Part shown: positions 36,341 to 44,710 of the stretch, one piece after another
How positions within the stretch are numbered: the first letter of the stretch is position 1
Layout: every line of letters begins with the position of its first letter
DNA from: Mariniphaga anaerophila
GTDB lineage: Bacteria > Bacteroidota > Bacteroidia > Bacteroidales > Prolixibacteraceae
Length of the DNA: 64,000 bases
Direction of reading: 5' to 3'
NCBI RefSeq assembly: GCF_900129025.1
Contig: NZ_FQUM01000007.1
Coordinates: 62,001 to 126,000 of the forward strand
Position numbers and translations under genes: made by a program
Notes under the pieces: model-generated
Told to the model about the DNA's origin: nothing
The model's database searches: none
Seen by the model: only the letters and a program-made list of their open reading frames with translations

Positions 36341-36487
36341 ATGAAAAAAGCACGAGCCGTTTCAATTGTGTATTTACGTTGTAAGGAGTTGTGTACGCTG
36401 ACAAGTTGCCAGCCTGTTAACGTTGCTGGGTTTGCCAGCGTTGAACAACCAACCTGCTTAGCATTGGCGCAGCTGCTTTTAGTTTAG
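36341..36487 (+). CDS. Doubtful 48-codon ORF between hisS and msrC
   Basis: ATG (36341) to TAG, a short cysteine-containing frame ([10 protein letters not shown] ... LLLV) in the 278-nt divergent spacer. It contains a GCTGG/CCAGC hairpin and has no recognisable ribosome-binding site or homologue known to me. It starts just upstream of the hisS promoter on the other strand. It may be chance. Confidence 0.15.
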   Translation: MKKARAVSIVYLRCKELCTLTSCQPVNVAGFASVEQPTCLALAQLLLV

Positions 36488-36572
36488 CGTATAGAAGCAA
36501 TAAATTAATACTTTAGATTTTCAACTTAGCTAAATCATTTTTTGTTATTTCGTACCAGAAACAAGTAACGCA

Positions 36573-37046
36573 ATGGAAGAAAAAAAGAAAGAAGGGCGCT
36601 ACGAACGCATTTATAAACAATTGGAAGAACTGGTTGCGAAAAGTAATAATGCTTCGGCTCGCATGGCCACAATTATTGCAGTGTTGCACCATAAAATGGA
36701 CTACTATTTTTGGACGGGTTTTTACCTGATTGACCAAGGGAAAATGACCGTGAACATGTATCAGGGGCCTGTTGCCTGCCAGATTCTTGAAAAAGACAAA
36801 GGCGTTTGCTGGGCGGCTTTTAACCAAAGAAAAACACTGGTGGTAGACGATGTGCACGCTTTCCCCGGACACATTGCCTGCGACTCGCGCTCGAATTCCG
36901 AAATTGTAGTTCCGTTAAAAAATAACAGGGGAGAAGTGATTGGCGTTCTGGATGTGGATAGCAAAGAAAAAGCCTCTTTTTCGAGTGTTGATGCCCGCTG
37001 TCTGGAAAAAATACTGGAACTGATCTACACAAAGCAGGTGGCATAA
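36573..37046 (+). CDS. msrC: Free methionine-(R)-sulfoxide reductase (GAF domain)
   Basis: 157 residues forming a single GAF domain. The three diagnostic cysteines are present: C69 (VACQ), C79 (GVCW) and C103 (HIACDSRSNSEIV). FYWTGFYL-type aromatic residues line the pocket (about 44-51). It reduces free Met-R-sulfoxide using thioredoxin. Other redox genes lie 4 kb away on the same strand. Confidence 0.94.
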   Translation: MEEKKKEGRYERIYKQLEELVAKSNNASARMATIIAVLHHKMDYYFWTGFYLIDQGKMTVNMYQGPVACQILEKDKGVCWAAFNQRKTLVVDDVHAFPGHIACDSRSNSEIVVPLKNNRGEVIGVLDVDSKEKASFSSVDARCLEKILELIYTKQVA

Positions 37047-37117
37047 AACAGATTGAAGAAAAAGCTCTCATTTTTCCGCCAATCAATCATTATAATTATC
37101 CTTAAAAGATATTTTTA

Positions 37118-37125
37118 TATTTTTG
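37118..37125 (+). promoter_or_regulatory. Promoter -7 box of the flavin reductase gene
   Basis: TATTTTTG lies 25 nt before the TTG start at 37151. A start-stop ATG-TAA (37142-37147) falls between them. Confidence 0.55.
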
Positions 37126-37150
37126 TCCTCTTGTTGGAAAAATGTAAAAG

Positions 37151-37795
37151 TTGAAAAAGCATAAAATTATAGCGGTCAGGCATCTTACAAAATCAACATT
37201 TGTATTGCGGATAGAACGGAAAGGGTTGCCTTTTCAGACCGGGCAATTTGTGATTTTGCGCCGTCCCGGCACCATCGAACAAAGAGAATACTCAGTTTAC
37301 AGCGGCGAGCAGGATGATTACCTGGAAGTGCTGGTGCGCGAGGTGACCTCGGGGAAAGTAACGCCGCGATTAAAAAAGATGAAGCCGGGAGATGAATTGG
37401 AAATAGACGGGCCACATGGCTTTTTTCGATTTCAACCAACCCTGTTTCCTGTACAGAAATTTTTGTTTCTGGCCACCGGCACGGGAATTAGTCCGTTCCA
37501 CAGCTTTGTGAAAACTTATTCTGAGCTGAACTACAAACTGGTTCACGGGGTGCGTTTTCGAGAAGAAGCGTACGAACATCAGATTTTTGAGAAACAGAAA
37601 ATTACGCTCTGTACTTCTGTTGATAAAACGGGAGATTTTAACGGCAGGATAACCGATTATTTATGCACGCAGGAACTGGACAATGACACCCAGTGTTTTT
37701 TGTGCGGCAACAGCGCAATGATTTACGAAGCTTTTGATATTCTCACCGGGAAAGGAATTCCGGTTCGAAATATTTATTCGGAAGTTTATTTTTGA
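37151..37795 (+). CDS. Ferredoxin--NADP+ reductase-like FAD oxidoreductase
   Basis: 214 residues. FAD-binding pattern REYSVYSG (RxYS) at about 40, then KPGDELEIDGPHGFF and the NAD(P) motif FLATGTGISPFHSF; the C-terminal CGNSAMIYEAFDIL motif and aromatic end (YSEVYF) fit plant-type FNR relatives. No Fe-S domain is fused. Translation starts at TTG: the only upstream in-frame ATG is immediately followed by TAA. It likely passes electrons between NADPH and a ferredoxin or flavodoxin. Confidence 0.92.
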   Translation: MKKHKIIAVRHLTKSTFVLRIERKGLPFQTGQFVILRRPGTIEQREYSVYSGEQDDYLEVLVREVTSGKVTPRLKKMKPGDELEIDGPHGFFRFQPTLFPVQKFLFLATGTGISPFHSFVKTYSELNYKLVHGVRFREEAYEHQIFEKQKITLCTSVDKTGDFNGRITDYLCTQELDNDTQCFLCGNSAMIYEAFDILTGKGIPVRNIYSEVYF

Positions 37796-37913
37796 AGCGA
37801 GTGAAATGAGAACGGTTTCACATCCAAATAAAATGATTAGAGTAACAAGCGACGTGAAGTTGTGCGAAGCTGCGCAGCAATGATGTTTTTTGTTACACCA
37901 AAAGAATAGAAAA

Positions 37914-39254
37914 ATGAAATACCATGTAATTACGTTGGGGTGCCAGATGAACCTTTCGGACAGCGAACGGGTGATTTCGGTGCTCGATAAAGCAGGATAT
38001 ACCTGGACTGACAACGAAGAAGAAGCCGGGCTCATCGGAATTCTGGCTTGCTCGGTAAGGCAAAAAGCCATCGATAAAGTTTACTCGCGCATCTACAAAT
38101 GGAACAAGTGGAAGAACCACAAAAACCTTGTTACTTTTATTTCGGGATGCATTTTGCCCAACGACCACGAAAAATTTTTGAAGCTCTTCGACATTACTTT
38201 TCAAATGAAAGATTTGCCGAAACTGCCCGAAATGATTAGCCGGTATGGCGTAACAACTCCTGTTCACCTGAGCCCGGGGATAGATCCGCATAACGAGAAT
38301 ATAGAAGAATTCTGGAATGTAAAACCATCTTATCAATCGGGGTTTGAGGCGTATGTTCCCATTCAGAACGGATGCGACAAATTTTGCAGCTTTTGCGCGG
38401 TGCCGTTTACGCGCGGGCGCGAGGTGAGCCGGCCGTCAAGAGATATTTTGGCAGAAGTGGCGCTGCTGGTTTCGCAGGGATACAAATCCATTACGCTACT
38501 TGGGCAAAATGTTAATTCTTACGGTCTCGACAAGCAGGGAGGTGAAATTACTTTTCCGGAATTGCTGAGGCAGATAGGAGAGTTGGGCAACCGCACCCAT
38601 AAAGAGTTTTGGGTGTATTTTACGTCGCCGCACCCACGCGACATGACTGACGATGTGATTGAAGTTGTGGCACAATATCCGGTGCTGGCCAGGCAAATTC
38701 ACCTGCCCATGCAAAGTGGCGACGATAAAGTATTGATTCGTATGAACCGGAAGCACGACATGGAAAAGTACCGGCAAATTGTTCATTCCATCCGTCGTAT
38801 TTTGCCCGATGCCACTTTGTTTACTGACATTATTGTTGGTTTTACCGGCGAAACCCCGGAGCAGTTTGAAAATACCCGGAAAGCCATGGCAGAGTTTCAG
38901 TTTAACATGTCGTACACAGCAATTTATTCTCCCCGGCCGGGCGCTACAAGTCACCGTTGGGACGACGATGTGCCGCAGGAGGAGAAAAAGCGCCGGCTGC
39001 ACGAACTCACGGAAGAGCTGCGCAAGCACAACCGCGAATACAATCAGCGCCTGCTGAATAAAACGTTACGGGTGCTGGTCAGGGGTGCCGACCGAAAAGA
39101 AGGATTTTTAACTGCGTTAACCGAAGGAAAATTGATAGTGCGATTTCCCGCTGAAAACGAAGACCTGACCGGCCGGTTTGTGGATGTGAAAATCACAGCT
39201 TCCTCCGATTTTTCGCTGGAGGGCGAGTTGGTGAAAATGGAAGAGTTGGTTTAA
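37914..39254 (+). CDS. miaB: tRNA-2-methylthio-N6-dimethylallyladenosine synthase
   Basis: 446 residues. N-terminal MTTase domain with three auxiliary-cluster cysteines (GCQMN at C10, LACS at C46, SGC at about C80), radical-SAM core with CDKFCSFC (CxxxCxxC), and a C-terminal TRAM domain (about 370-446). The GCQMN-DSE start and PFTRGREVSRP are MiaB-type. It methylthiolates i6A37 of tRNAs. The ATG at 37914 gives the normal N terminus; the open frame extends 8 codons further upstream without need. Confidence 0.93.
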   Translation: MKYHVITLGCQMNLSDSERVISVLDKAGYTWTDNEEEAGLIGILACSVRQKAIDKVYSRIYKWNKWKNHKNLVTFISGCILPNDHEKFLKLFDITFQMKDLPKLPEMISRYGVTTPVHLSPGIDPHNENIEEFWNVKPSYQSGFEAYVPIQNGCDKFCSFCAVPFTRGREVSRPSRDILAEVALLVSQGYKSITLLGQNVNSYGLDKQGGEITFPELLRQIGELGNRTHKEFWVYFTSPHPRDMTDDVIEVVAQYPVLARQIHLPMQSGDDKVLIRMNRKHDMEKYRQIVHSIRRILPDATLFTDIIVGFTGETPEQFENTRKAMAEFQFNMSYTAIYSPRPGATSHRWDDDVPQEEKKRRLHELTEELRKHNREYNQRLLNKTLRVLVRGADRKEGFLTALTEGKLIVRFPAENEDLTGRFVDVKITASSDFSLEGELVKMEELV

Positions 39255-39448
39255 AGCAGTTTGATTTCATTACAAATTAAATTCTGACTATTTTTGGACT
39301 TTTGATGCTGAAAGCCATAGAAAATAGGTTGGCGCCACAGCATTGATATTTAATTAGATTAAGAGTTCAAAAACGGAAATATGAAATGAACATGGATTTT
39401 CGTCATTCAAAATTCACAAACATGAATGATTGAAATTTATGTGAGTTC

Positions 39449-39479
39449 CTGAATGTCTTCAACTTTTTTGAACATTCAG
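39449..39479 (+). promoter_or_regulatory. Hairpin in the dipeptidyl peptidase leader
   Basis: CTGAATG-tc-TTCAA / TTGAA-CATTCAG makes a 12-bp stem with a 2-nt bulge and a 6-nt loop, ending 21 nt before the ATG. No T run follows, so it is more like a leader structure than a terminator. Confidence 0.35.
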
Positions 39480-39500
39480 AAATCAAAAAATTTTATACAG

Positions 39501-41696
39501 ATGAAAAGAATAGGATTAACGTTACTGGCAGGGGTGATGGTTTTGGTTTTGCAGGCACAAACCGGCCAGAAAATTACGCTTGAAGACATTTTTGCGTACA
39601 GCACGTTTCGGTCGGAAACGGTTACCGGGTTGCGTTCCATGAATGATGGCGAGCACTACTCGACATTGGAAGGGCGCACCAAAATTGTGAAGAACAGTTA
39701 TAAAACCGGTGAAGTTACAGATGTTTTGTTTGACATTACGAAAATTGACCGGGCGCCTATTTCTTCTTTTCTGGATTATGAATTTAGCGAGGATGAAACC
39801 AAAATTCTGCTCACAACAGATGTGAAACCAATTTATCGGCATTCTTATACAGCGCAGTATTACGTGTGGAATTCGGTAACAGAAGAGTTGTCGGCGCTTT
39901 CGGAAAATGGTGCGCAACAACTGGCTACTTTTTCGCCCGACGGAGACCGGGTGGCTTTTGTGCGCGACAACAATCTTTTCATTAAAAATCTGAAATTTGG
40001 CAGCGAGAGCCAGGTTACGTGGGACGGAAAAAAGAATGAAATAATAAATGGTGCGCCAGACTGGGTGTATGAAGAAGAGTTCGGGTTTAATAAAGCATTT
40101 TGGTGGTCGCCAGACAGTAAGTTCCTGTCATTTATTCGGTTCGACGAAACAGCAGTTCCCGAGTACAGCATGACCATGTACGCAGGCGAAAAACCGGTTA
40201 TTGAAGAAAACAAACTTTATCCCGGGAAGGAAACTTTCAAGTACCCTAAAGCCGGCGAAACAAACTCTACTGTTTCGGTTAAAAGCTACGAACTTTACTC
40301 AAAACTTACTATTGATGTTCAGATTGGTGATAAAACTGATATTTACATTCCACGATTAAACTGGACGCCCGACTCAAAAGATTTGGTTGTTATGCGTATG
40401 AACCGCCGGCAAAACGTGCTCGACATTTTGTATGCCAACCCGTTTACCGGCGAAACCCGCCCTATTTATACTGAAAAGAACGAACGATATATCAGCGAAG
40501 ATTTTCTGGATGCATTTACTTACCTTGCCGATGGCCGGTTTGTTGTGAAAAGCGAACGAAACGGCTGGTCGCATTTGTACATGTACGACAGGCTGGGATT
40601 TGAGCAGGGACAAATTACAAAAGGGGAATTTGACGTAACCGATTTTTATGGATACGACCCCTCTCAAAAAGTTTTTTATTACCAGGCAGCTGCCCAATCG
40701 CCTCTTCGTCGCGAAGTGTATTTTATTAGCGAAGACGGAAAAAAACAGGGAAAGATTTCAACGCTTGAGGGAACCAACAGGGCCGACTTTAGCAAGAATT
40801 TTAATTACTATGTGAATTATTACAGCAGCAGCCAGTCGCCCTCGCTGATTACTCTGCACGATAAAAAGAACAATCTCATTCGTGTGTTGCAAGACAACAC
40901 TTTGCTGAAAAATAAAATGCAGAAATTCAGCCTTCCGAAAAAGGAGTTCTTTACATTTAAAACTTCTGAAGGATTTGAACTGAACGGTTATATGATAAAA
41001 CCGGTTGAATTCGACCAGTCAAGAAAATACCCGGTTTTGATTACCCAGTACAGCGGCCCCAATTCGCAAAGCGTTTCCGACTCGTGGCGGGGAATTGGCT
41101 GGAATGAGTATCTTGCTCAGGAAGGTTTTCTGGTGGTTTCTGTTGATCCGCGCGGTACGGCAGCCCGTGGCGAGGATTTCCGCAAAGCAACTTATTTGCA
41201 GCTGGGAAAATATGAATCGGACGACATGGTTGAAACTGCAAAATACCTGGGCTCGCTGCCCTTTGTGGATGCCGGGAATATTGCCATTTTCGGTTGGAGC
41301 TACGGCGGATTTATGACCCTGCTTTCTATGGAGAAAGGCGGCGAACTGTTTAAAGCCGGCGTTGCCGTGGCACCGGTTACCAACTGGCGGTTTTACGACA
41401 CAATTTACACCGAACGGTTTATGCGTACTCCGCGCGAAAACCCGGAAGGGTACGACGATAATTCGCCGTTGACCCACGCCGCAGACATCGAAGGACGGTT
41501 GTTGATTATTCATGGTTCTGCCGACGATAATGTACACGTGCAAAATACCTACGAGTTTACTGAAAAGCTGGTGCAGGCAGGCGTGCAGTTCGACATGGCA
41601 ATTTATACCAACCGCAACCACAGCATTCGCGGAGGAAATACAACCATGCATCTCTACACCCGGATGACCAACTTTCTGAAAGAGCAGTTGCAGTAG
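39501..41696 (+). CDS. Dipeptidyl peptidase IV (S9B)
   Basis: 731 residues from the ATG at 39501. A signal peptide (about 1-20, VLVLQAQ) is followed by an eight-bladed propeller (about 40-480) with the DWVYEEEFG double-Glu motif that binds the substrate amino terminus. The alpha/beta hydrolase domain follows, with S600 in GWSYGG, D675/D676 in GSADDNVH and H707 in NRNHSIRGG. It removes X-Pro or X-Ala dipeptides from peptides in the periplasm. The frame extends to 39453, but those codons lie in a hairpin. Confidence 0.95.
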   Translation: MKRIGLTLLAGVMVLVLQAQTGQKITLEDIFAYSTFRSETVTGLRSMNDGEHYSTLEGRTKIVKNSYKTGEVTDVLFDITKIDRAPISSFLDYEFSEDETKILLTTDVKPIYRHSYTAQYYVWNSVTEELSALSENGAQQLATFSPDGDRVAFVRDNNLFIKNLKFGSESQVTWDGKKNEIINGAPDWVYEEEFGFNKAFWWSPDSKFLSFIRFDETAVPEYSMTMYAGEKPVIEENKLYPGKETFKYPKAGETNSTVSVKSYELYSKLTIDVQIGDKTDIYIPRLNWTPDSKDLVVMRMNRRQNVLDILYANPFTGETRPIYTEKNERYISEDFLDAFTYLADGRFVVKSERNGWSHLYMYDRLGFEQGQITKGEFDVTDFYGYDPSQKVFYYQAAAQSPLRREVYFISEDGKKQGKISTLEGTNRADFSKNFNYYVNYYSSSQSPSLITLHDKKNNLIRVLQDNTLLKNKMQKFSLPKKEFFTFKTSEGFELNGYMIKPVEFDQSRKYPVLITQYSGPNSQSVSDSWRGIGWNEYLAQEGFLVVSVDPRGTAARGEDFRKATYLQLGKYESDDMVETAKYLGSLPFVDAGNIAIFGWSYGGFMTLLSMEKGGELFKAGVAVAPVTNWRFYDTIYTERFMRTPRENPEGYDDNSPLTHAADIEGRLLIIHGSADDNVHVQNTYEFTEKLVQAGVQFDMAIYTNRNHSIRGGNTTMHLYTRMTNFLKEQLQ

Positions 41697-41862
41697 CCTC
41701 AAAGCAAGCAGCAAATTATTTGAGTTATTCTACTGTGCAGTTTCCGAAATTTATGGGAGCAAATTAAATTTTTGAGAAACTTGAAAGTTTGTCAGTAAAA
41801 CCTGTGTGGCAGATTTTTTGTTATTCTATCGCCAGGAAAATTCAAAATTTAAAATTACCAAT

Positions 41863-42630
41863 ATGATGAATCTGACGAAAAGTTCGAACCCGGCTTTAAG
41901 CGAAAGGGTTTTTAACAGGGAACATGCAACCGCTTCATCGGAAGTAATGACAGTAAACGGCACGGTAAACAAAACGGCGTTGTCGTTGCTGCTGGTTATT
42001 GCCGCAGCCTTATTTACCTGGAACAAGTTTTTTAATGCAGCAACTCCCGAGTCGGGAATGTCGGCTGTGGTTCCGTGGCTGGCCATTGGCGGAATTGGCG
42101 GATTTATTACTGCGTTGGTAACCATATTTCGTCCAAAAAGTGGCGGCGTATCAACACCAATATATGCAGTTTTTGAAGGGTTGTTGTTGGGGGGTTTGTC
42201 TGCGGTATTTGAGTCGATGTATAGCGGTATCGTGATGCGCGCTGTTGCGCTTACCTTAGCAGTTTTTGCAGCCATGCTGTTTTTTTACCGGTCGGGGATT
42301 ATTAAGGTAACCCGGAAATTTATGCTGGGTGTGTTTGCCGCAACTGCCGGTATTGCGTTGGTCTATTTTGTGAGTTTCATCGCCGGGCTGTTTGGTGCGC
42401 AGCTGGGTTTTCTTTACGGAAACAGTAATTTAAGTATCGGCATTAGTTTGGTTGTGGTTGCAGTGGCTGCGCTAAATCTCGTGCTCGATTTTTCGTTTAT
42501 TGAAACTTCCGCCGCACAAGGCGCACCTAAATATATGGAATGGTACGGCGCCTTCGGTTTAATGGTAACGTTGGTTTGGCTCTATCTTGAAATTTTGAGG
42601 TTGTTGTCGAAACTGGCCAGCAGGGATTAA
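41863..42630 (+). CDS. Bax inhibitor-1/YccA-family membrane protein
   Basis: 255 residues with seven predicted membrane segments (ALSLLLVIAAALFTW, AVVPWLAIGGIGGFITALV, PIYAVFEGLLLGGLSAVFES, AVALTLAVFAAMLFFY, FMLGVFAATAGIALVYF, LSIGISLVVVAVAALNLVLDF, FGLMVTLVWLYLEIL). An aspartate is conserved near the last span (LDFSFIE). YccA-like proteins modulate FtsH or act as Ca2+ leak channels in some bacteria. The ATG-ATG at 41863 fits the family start better than the upstream start at 41806. Confidence 0.92.
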   Translation: MMNLTKSSNPALSERVFNREHATASSEVMTVNGTVNKTALSLLLVIAAALFTWNKFFNAATPESGMSAVVPWLAIGGIGGFITALVTIFRPKSGGVSTPIYAVFEGLLLGGLSAVFESMYSGIVMRAVALTLAVFAAMLFFYRSGIIKVTRKFMLGVFAATAGIALVYFVSFIAGLFGAQLGFLYGNSNLSIGISLVVVAVAALNLVLDFSFIETSAAQGAPKYMEWYGAFGLMVTLVWLYLEILRLLSKLASRD

Positions 42631-42661
42631 TGAAAATTGAAAATAGTTATTGGAAGAGATA

Positions 42662-42707
42662 AAAGTAACGGCTTCATTTCCCGCGGGAAATGAAGCCGTT
42701 ACTTTTT
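42662..42707. terminator. 46-nt perfect palindrome / terminator after the BI-1 gene
   Basis: Perfect inverted repeat with no central spacer: AAAA + GTAACGGCTTCATTTCCCG and its exact complement + TTTT. As RNA it gives a stem of about 21 bp with a 4-nt CGCG loop and a T tract, so it ends transcription. It is far longer than ordinary terminators. Confidence 0.8.
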
Positions 42708-42794
42708 TATTGCTCTATTATTGACGAACAACATTTGTCCGGTTTAATAACATTAAATTCGAATAACTATTAAAATTCTTTTGACTAAAAACTA

Positions 42795-42802
42795 TACCTT
42801 TG
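42795..42802 (+). promoter_or_regulatory. Promoter -7 box of the ECF sigma gene
   Basis: TACCTTTG matches TAnnTTTG, 28 nt before the ATG at 42830. A clear -33 element at the preferred spacing is not seen. Confidence 0.5.
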
Positions 42803-42829
42803 AGAATATGCAACGCTTAATGAAACTAA

Positions 42830-43432
42830 ATGATAATGGAAAAAACGAACGACGAGGAACAGTTTATCTTTCGCCGAATGGCTGAAGGAGACAAAATTGC
42901 CTTTCGTTTCTTTTTTGAGAAATACTATACTGACCTTTGTAATTTGGTTAACATTTACCTGCAAGATCCCGTGGTTTCTGAGGAAATTGTACAAGACACT
43001 TATGTCTATTTCTGGGAGAAAAAAGAGAGTATTTCAATCGAAAAGTCAGTGAAATCATATTTGTTAAAGGCCTCCAAAAACAAAAGCCTTAATTATCTAC
43101 GCAACGAGAAAAATCATCAGGGAATTCATGAGAAGCTGGCCGTTGGAGCAGAGTCATCCTATGAGATTCAGGAAAATACGGTTGATGTAAAGCAACTGCG
43201 TGATATCATAGGAAGTGCCGTGGAAAAACTACCGCCTGAGTGCAGAAAAGTATTCAAACTGGCTAAGAACGAGCAGCTCTCTTATGTGGAAATTGCCGAG
43301 CAACTGAATATATCGGCAAAAACAGTAGAGAATCAAATGGGGACTGCTTTTAGAAAACTAAGAGAATACCTCAAACCATACTATAACGAAATTTTTATGT
43401 TCTTTTTAATCTATATCTCGTTTAGTATTTAA
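42830..43432 (+). CDS. ECF-type RNA polymerase sigma factor
   Basis: 200 residues: region 2 (about 20-90, FRFFFEKYYTDLCNLVNIYL, EEIVQDTYVYFWEKK) and region 4 (about 125-180, LPPECRKVFKLAKNEQLSYVEIAEQLNISAKTVENQMGTAFRKLREYL). No further domain is present apart from a hydrophobic tail (NEIFMFFLIYISFSI) that might anchor it at the membrane, as seen in some Bacteroidota sigma-70 family members. It sits directly before fecR-susCD, which matches PUL sigma factors held by an anti-sigma. Confidence 0.93.
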   Translation: MIMEKTNDEEQFIFRRMAEGDKIAFRFFFEKYYTDLCNLVNIYLQDPVVSEEIVQDTYVYFWEKKESISIEKSVKSYLLKASKNKSLNYLRNEKNHQGIHEKLAVGAESSYEIQENTVDVKQLRDIIGSAVEKLPPECRKVFKLAKNEQLSYVEIAEQLNISAKTVENQMGTAFRKLREYLKPYYNEIFMFFLIYISFSI

Positions 43433-43513
43433 TCTTCTTTAATCCAATCACTTATTCATATTTGACATTTTTTTCTAAAAAAAAGGAATTGATATGGGGG
43501 TACAGGAAAAGTT

Positions 43514-44536
43514 ATGTGCCTTTCAAAATATAAGATGGATTGGATAATGAATGAGAATATACCCTGGAATGTAATTATAAAGAAGATTCGTAAAAGTATT
43601 ACAGAGAAAGAATCGTTAGAACTCGATGAGTGGTTGGGAACTAGTGAATTGAATCGAAAAGTGTTTTCCGAGATATTAAATATTGCAAGGGTGACTACTT
43701 CAGCCCCCGAGTATTTTGTTCCTAACAAAGAAAAAGCCTGGGAAAAGATAAACAGCCGTATTGAACTTTCGCAGGCGAAACCCAAACCCTCTTATAGTAA
43801 ATATGGCTATGTGGCTGCTGCCCTCGTTTTTGTGATAATGAGTTTTTTCTTTCTCTGGTTTTATCATTCCGGCAATATGTTTTACCAACGACAAAGTACA
43901 GAGGTGATTTCTCCCATGGGGCAAAAAACTATGATAGTGTTACCCGATAGTTCATTGGTTTGGTTAAATTCCGGCTCAACCCTCAAGTATAGTGGTGTTT
44001 TTAACAAAAAAGAACGCGAAGTTATTTTGGAAGGCGAAGCGTTTTTTGAGGTGCGAAAAAACAGTTCGAAAATGTTTAGGGTAAAAGCCGGAATTCTATT
44101 TGTTGACGTCTATGGAACTTCTTTTAATGTGAAGAATTACGCGGATGACAATACTAAAGAAGTGACTGTTAGTAGCGGACGGGTGAGTGTTGGCGACTCG
44201 CAAAAGGCATTGAAATCACTTACAAAAGGGCAACAGGCAGTGCTGAACAAAACTACCAACAAATTGTCTGTTGTAAATGCAGAACCGGATGTTGTCAGCT
44301 CGTGGAAAAACAATGAGTTGAAGTTTGACAATACTCCTTTAACTGAAGTGGTAAAATACCTTGAACGATGGTATGGCGTTAACATAAACATCGAAAAATC
44401 AATGATTGGAAAACATAACTATACTTTTAAAATAAAGACAGAGTCGTTAACGGAAATTCTGGAGAAGATTAAAATTATTACACCTATTGCATACGAAATA
44501 AACGGGAAAGATGTAAGAATTAGATATATTAACTAA
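43514..44536 (+). CDS. FecR-family anti-sigma factor
   Basis: 340 residues: short cytoplasmic part (about 1-95), a single membrane span (about 98-117, VAAALVFVIMSFFFLWFY), a periplasmic FecR domain (about 130-230, ISPMGQKTMIVLPDSSLVWLNSGSTL, GEAFFEVRKNSSKMFRVKAG) and a C-terminal DUF4974 domain (about 260-340, FDNTPLTEVVKYLERWYGVNINIE). Start is uncertain: ATG codons at 43535 and 43547 are also possible; I kept 43514 because AGGAAAAG precedes it. It should bind the ECF sigma inside and the SusC STN domain outside. Confidence 0.92.
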   Translation: MCLSKYKMDWIMNENIPWNVIIKKIRKSITEKESLELDEWLGTSELNRKVFSEILNIARVTTSAPEYFVPNKEKAWEKINSRIELSQAKPKPSYSKYGYVAAALVFVIMSFFFLWFYHSGNMFYQRQSTEVISPMGQKTMIVLPDSSLVWLNSGSTLKYSGVFNKKEREVILEGEAFFEVRKNSSKMFRVKAGILFVDVYGTSFNVKNYADDNTKEVTVSSGRVSVGDSQKALKSLTKGQQAVLNKTTNKLSVVNAEPDVVSSWKNNELKFDNTPLTEVVKYLERWYGVNINIEKSMIGKHNYTFKIKTESLTEILEKIKIITPIAYEINGKDVRIRYIN

Positions 44537-44588
44537 AGTAAACCTATTGCCTATGAAAGATACCTGACAGACAATTACATCAAAAAAA

Positions 44589-44614
44589 TACAGACCCACA
44601 TGAGCAGGTCTGTA
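44589..44614 (+). promoter_or_regulatory. Hairpin in the fecR-susC spacer
   Basis: TACAGACC / GGTCTGTA 8-bp stem with a 10-nt loop in the 174-nt spacer. There is no T run. It may be a leader structure that controls susC relative to the regulator genes. Confidence 0.4.
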
Positions 44615-44710
44615 CCTATAAAATTGTATTGTTTAATCGCAGAAACCTGGTGAAAGAAACAAATTGCCGCTTGTGCCTTCCCGGGTAACTGCACAAACCG
44701 AAACAAAAGT

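Noticed and set aside
36295-36342. Longer N terminus of hisS
   Set aside because: A -7 promoter box (36314-36321) lies inside the extension, and the family start matches the ATG at 36294.
36341-36487. 48-codon ORF in the hisS-msrC spacer as a confirmed gene
   Set aside because: No ribosome-binding site, no homologue known to me, and it overlaps a hairpin; kept only as a low-confidence entry.
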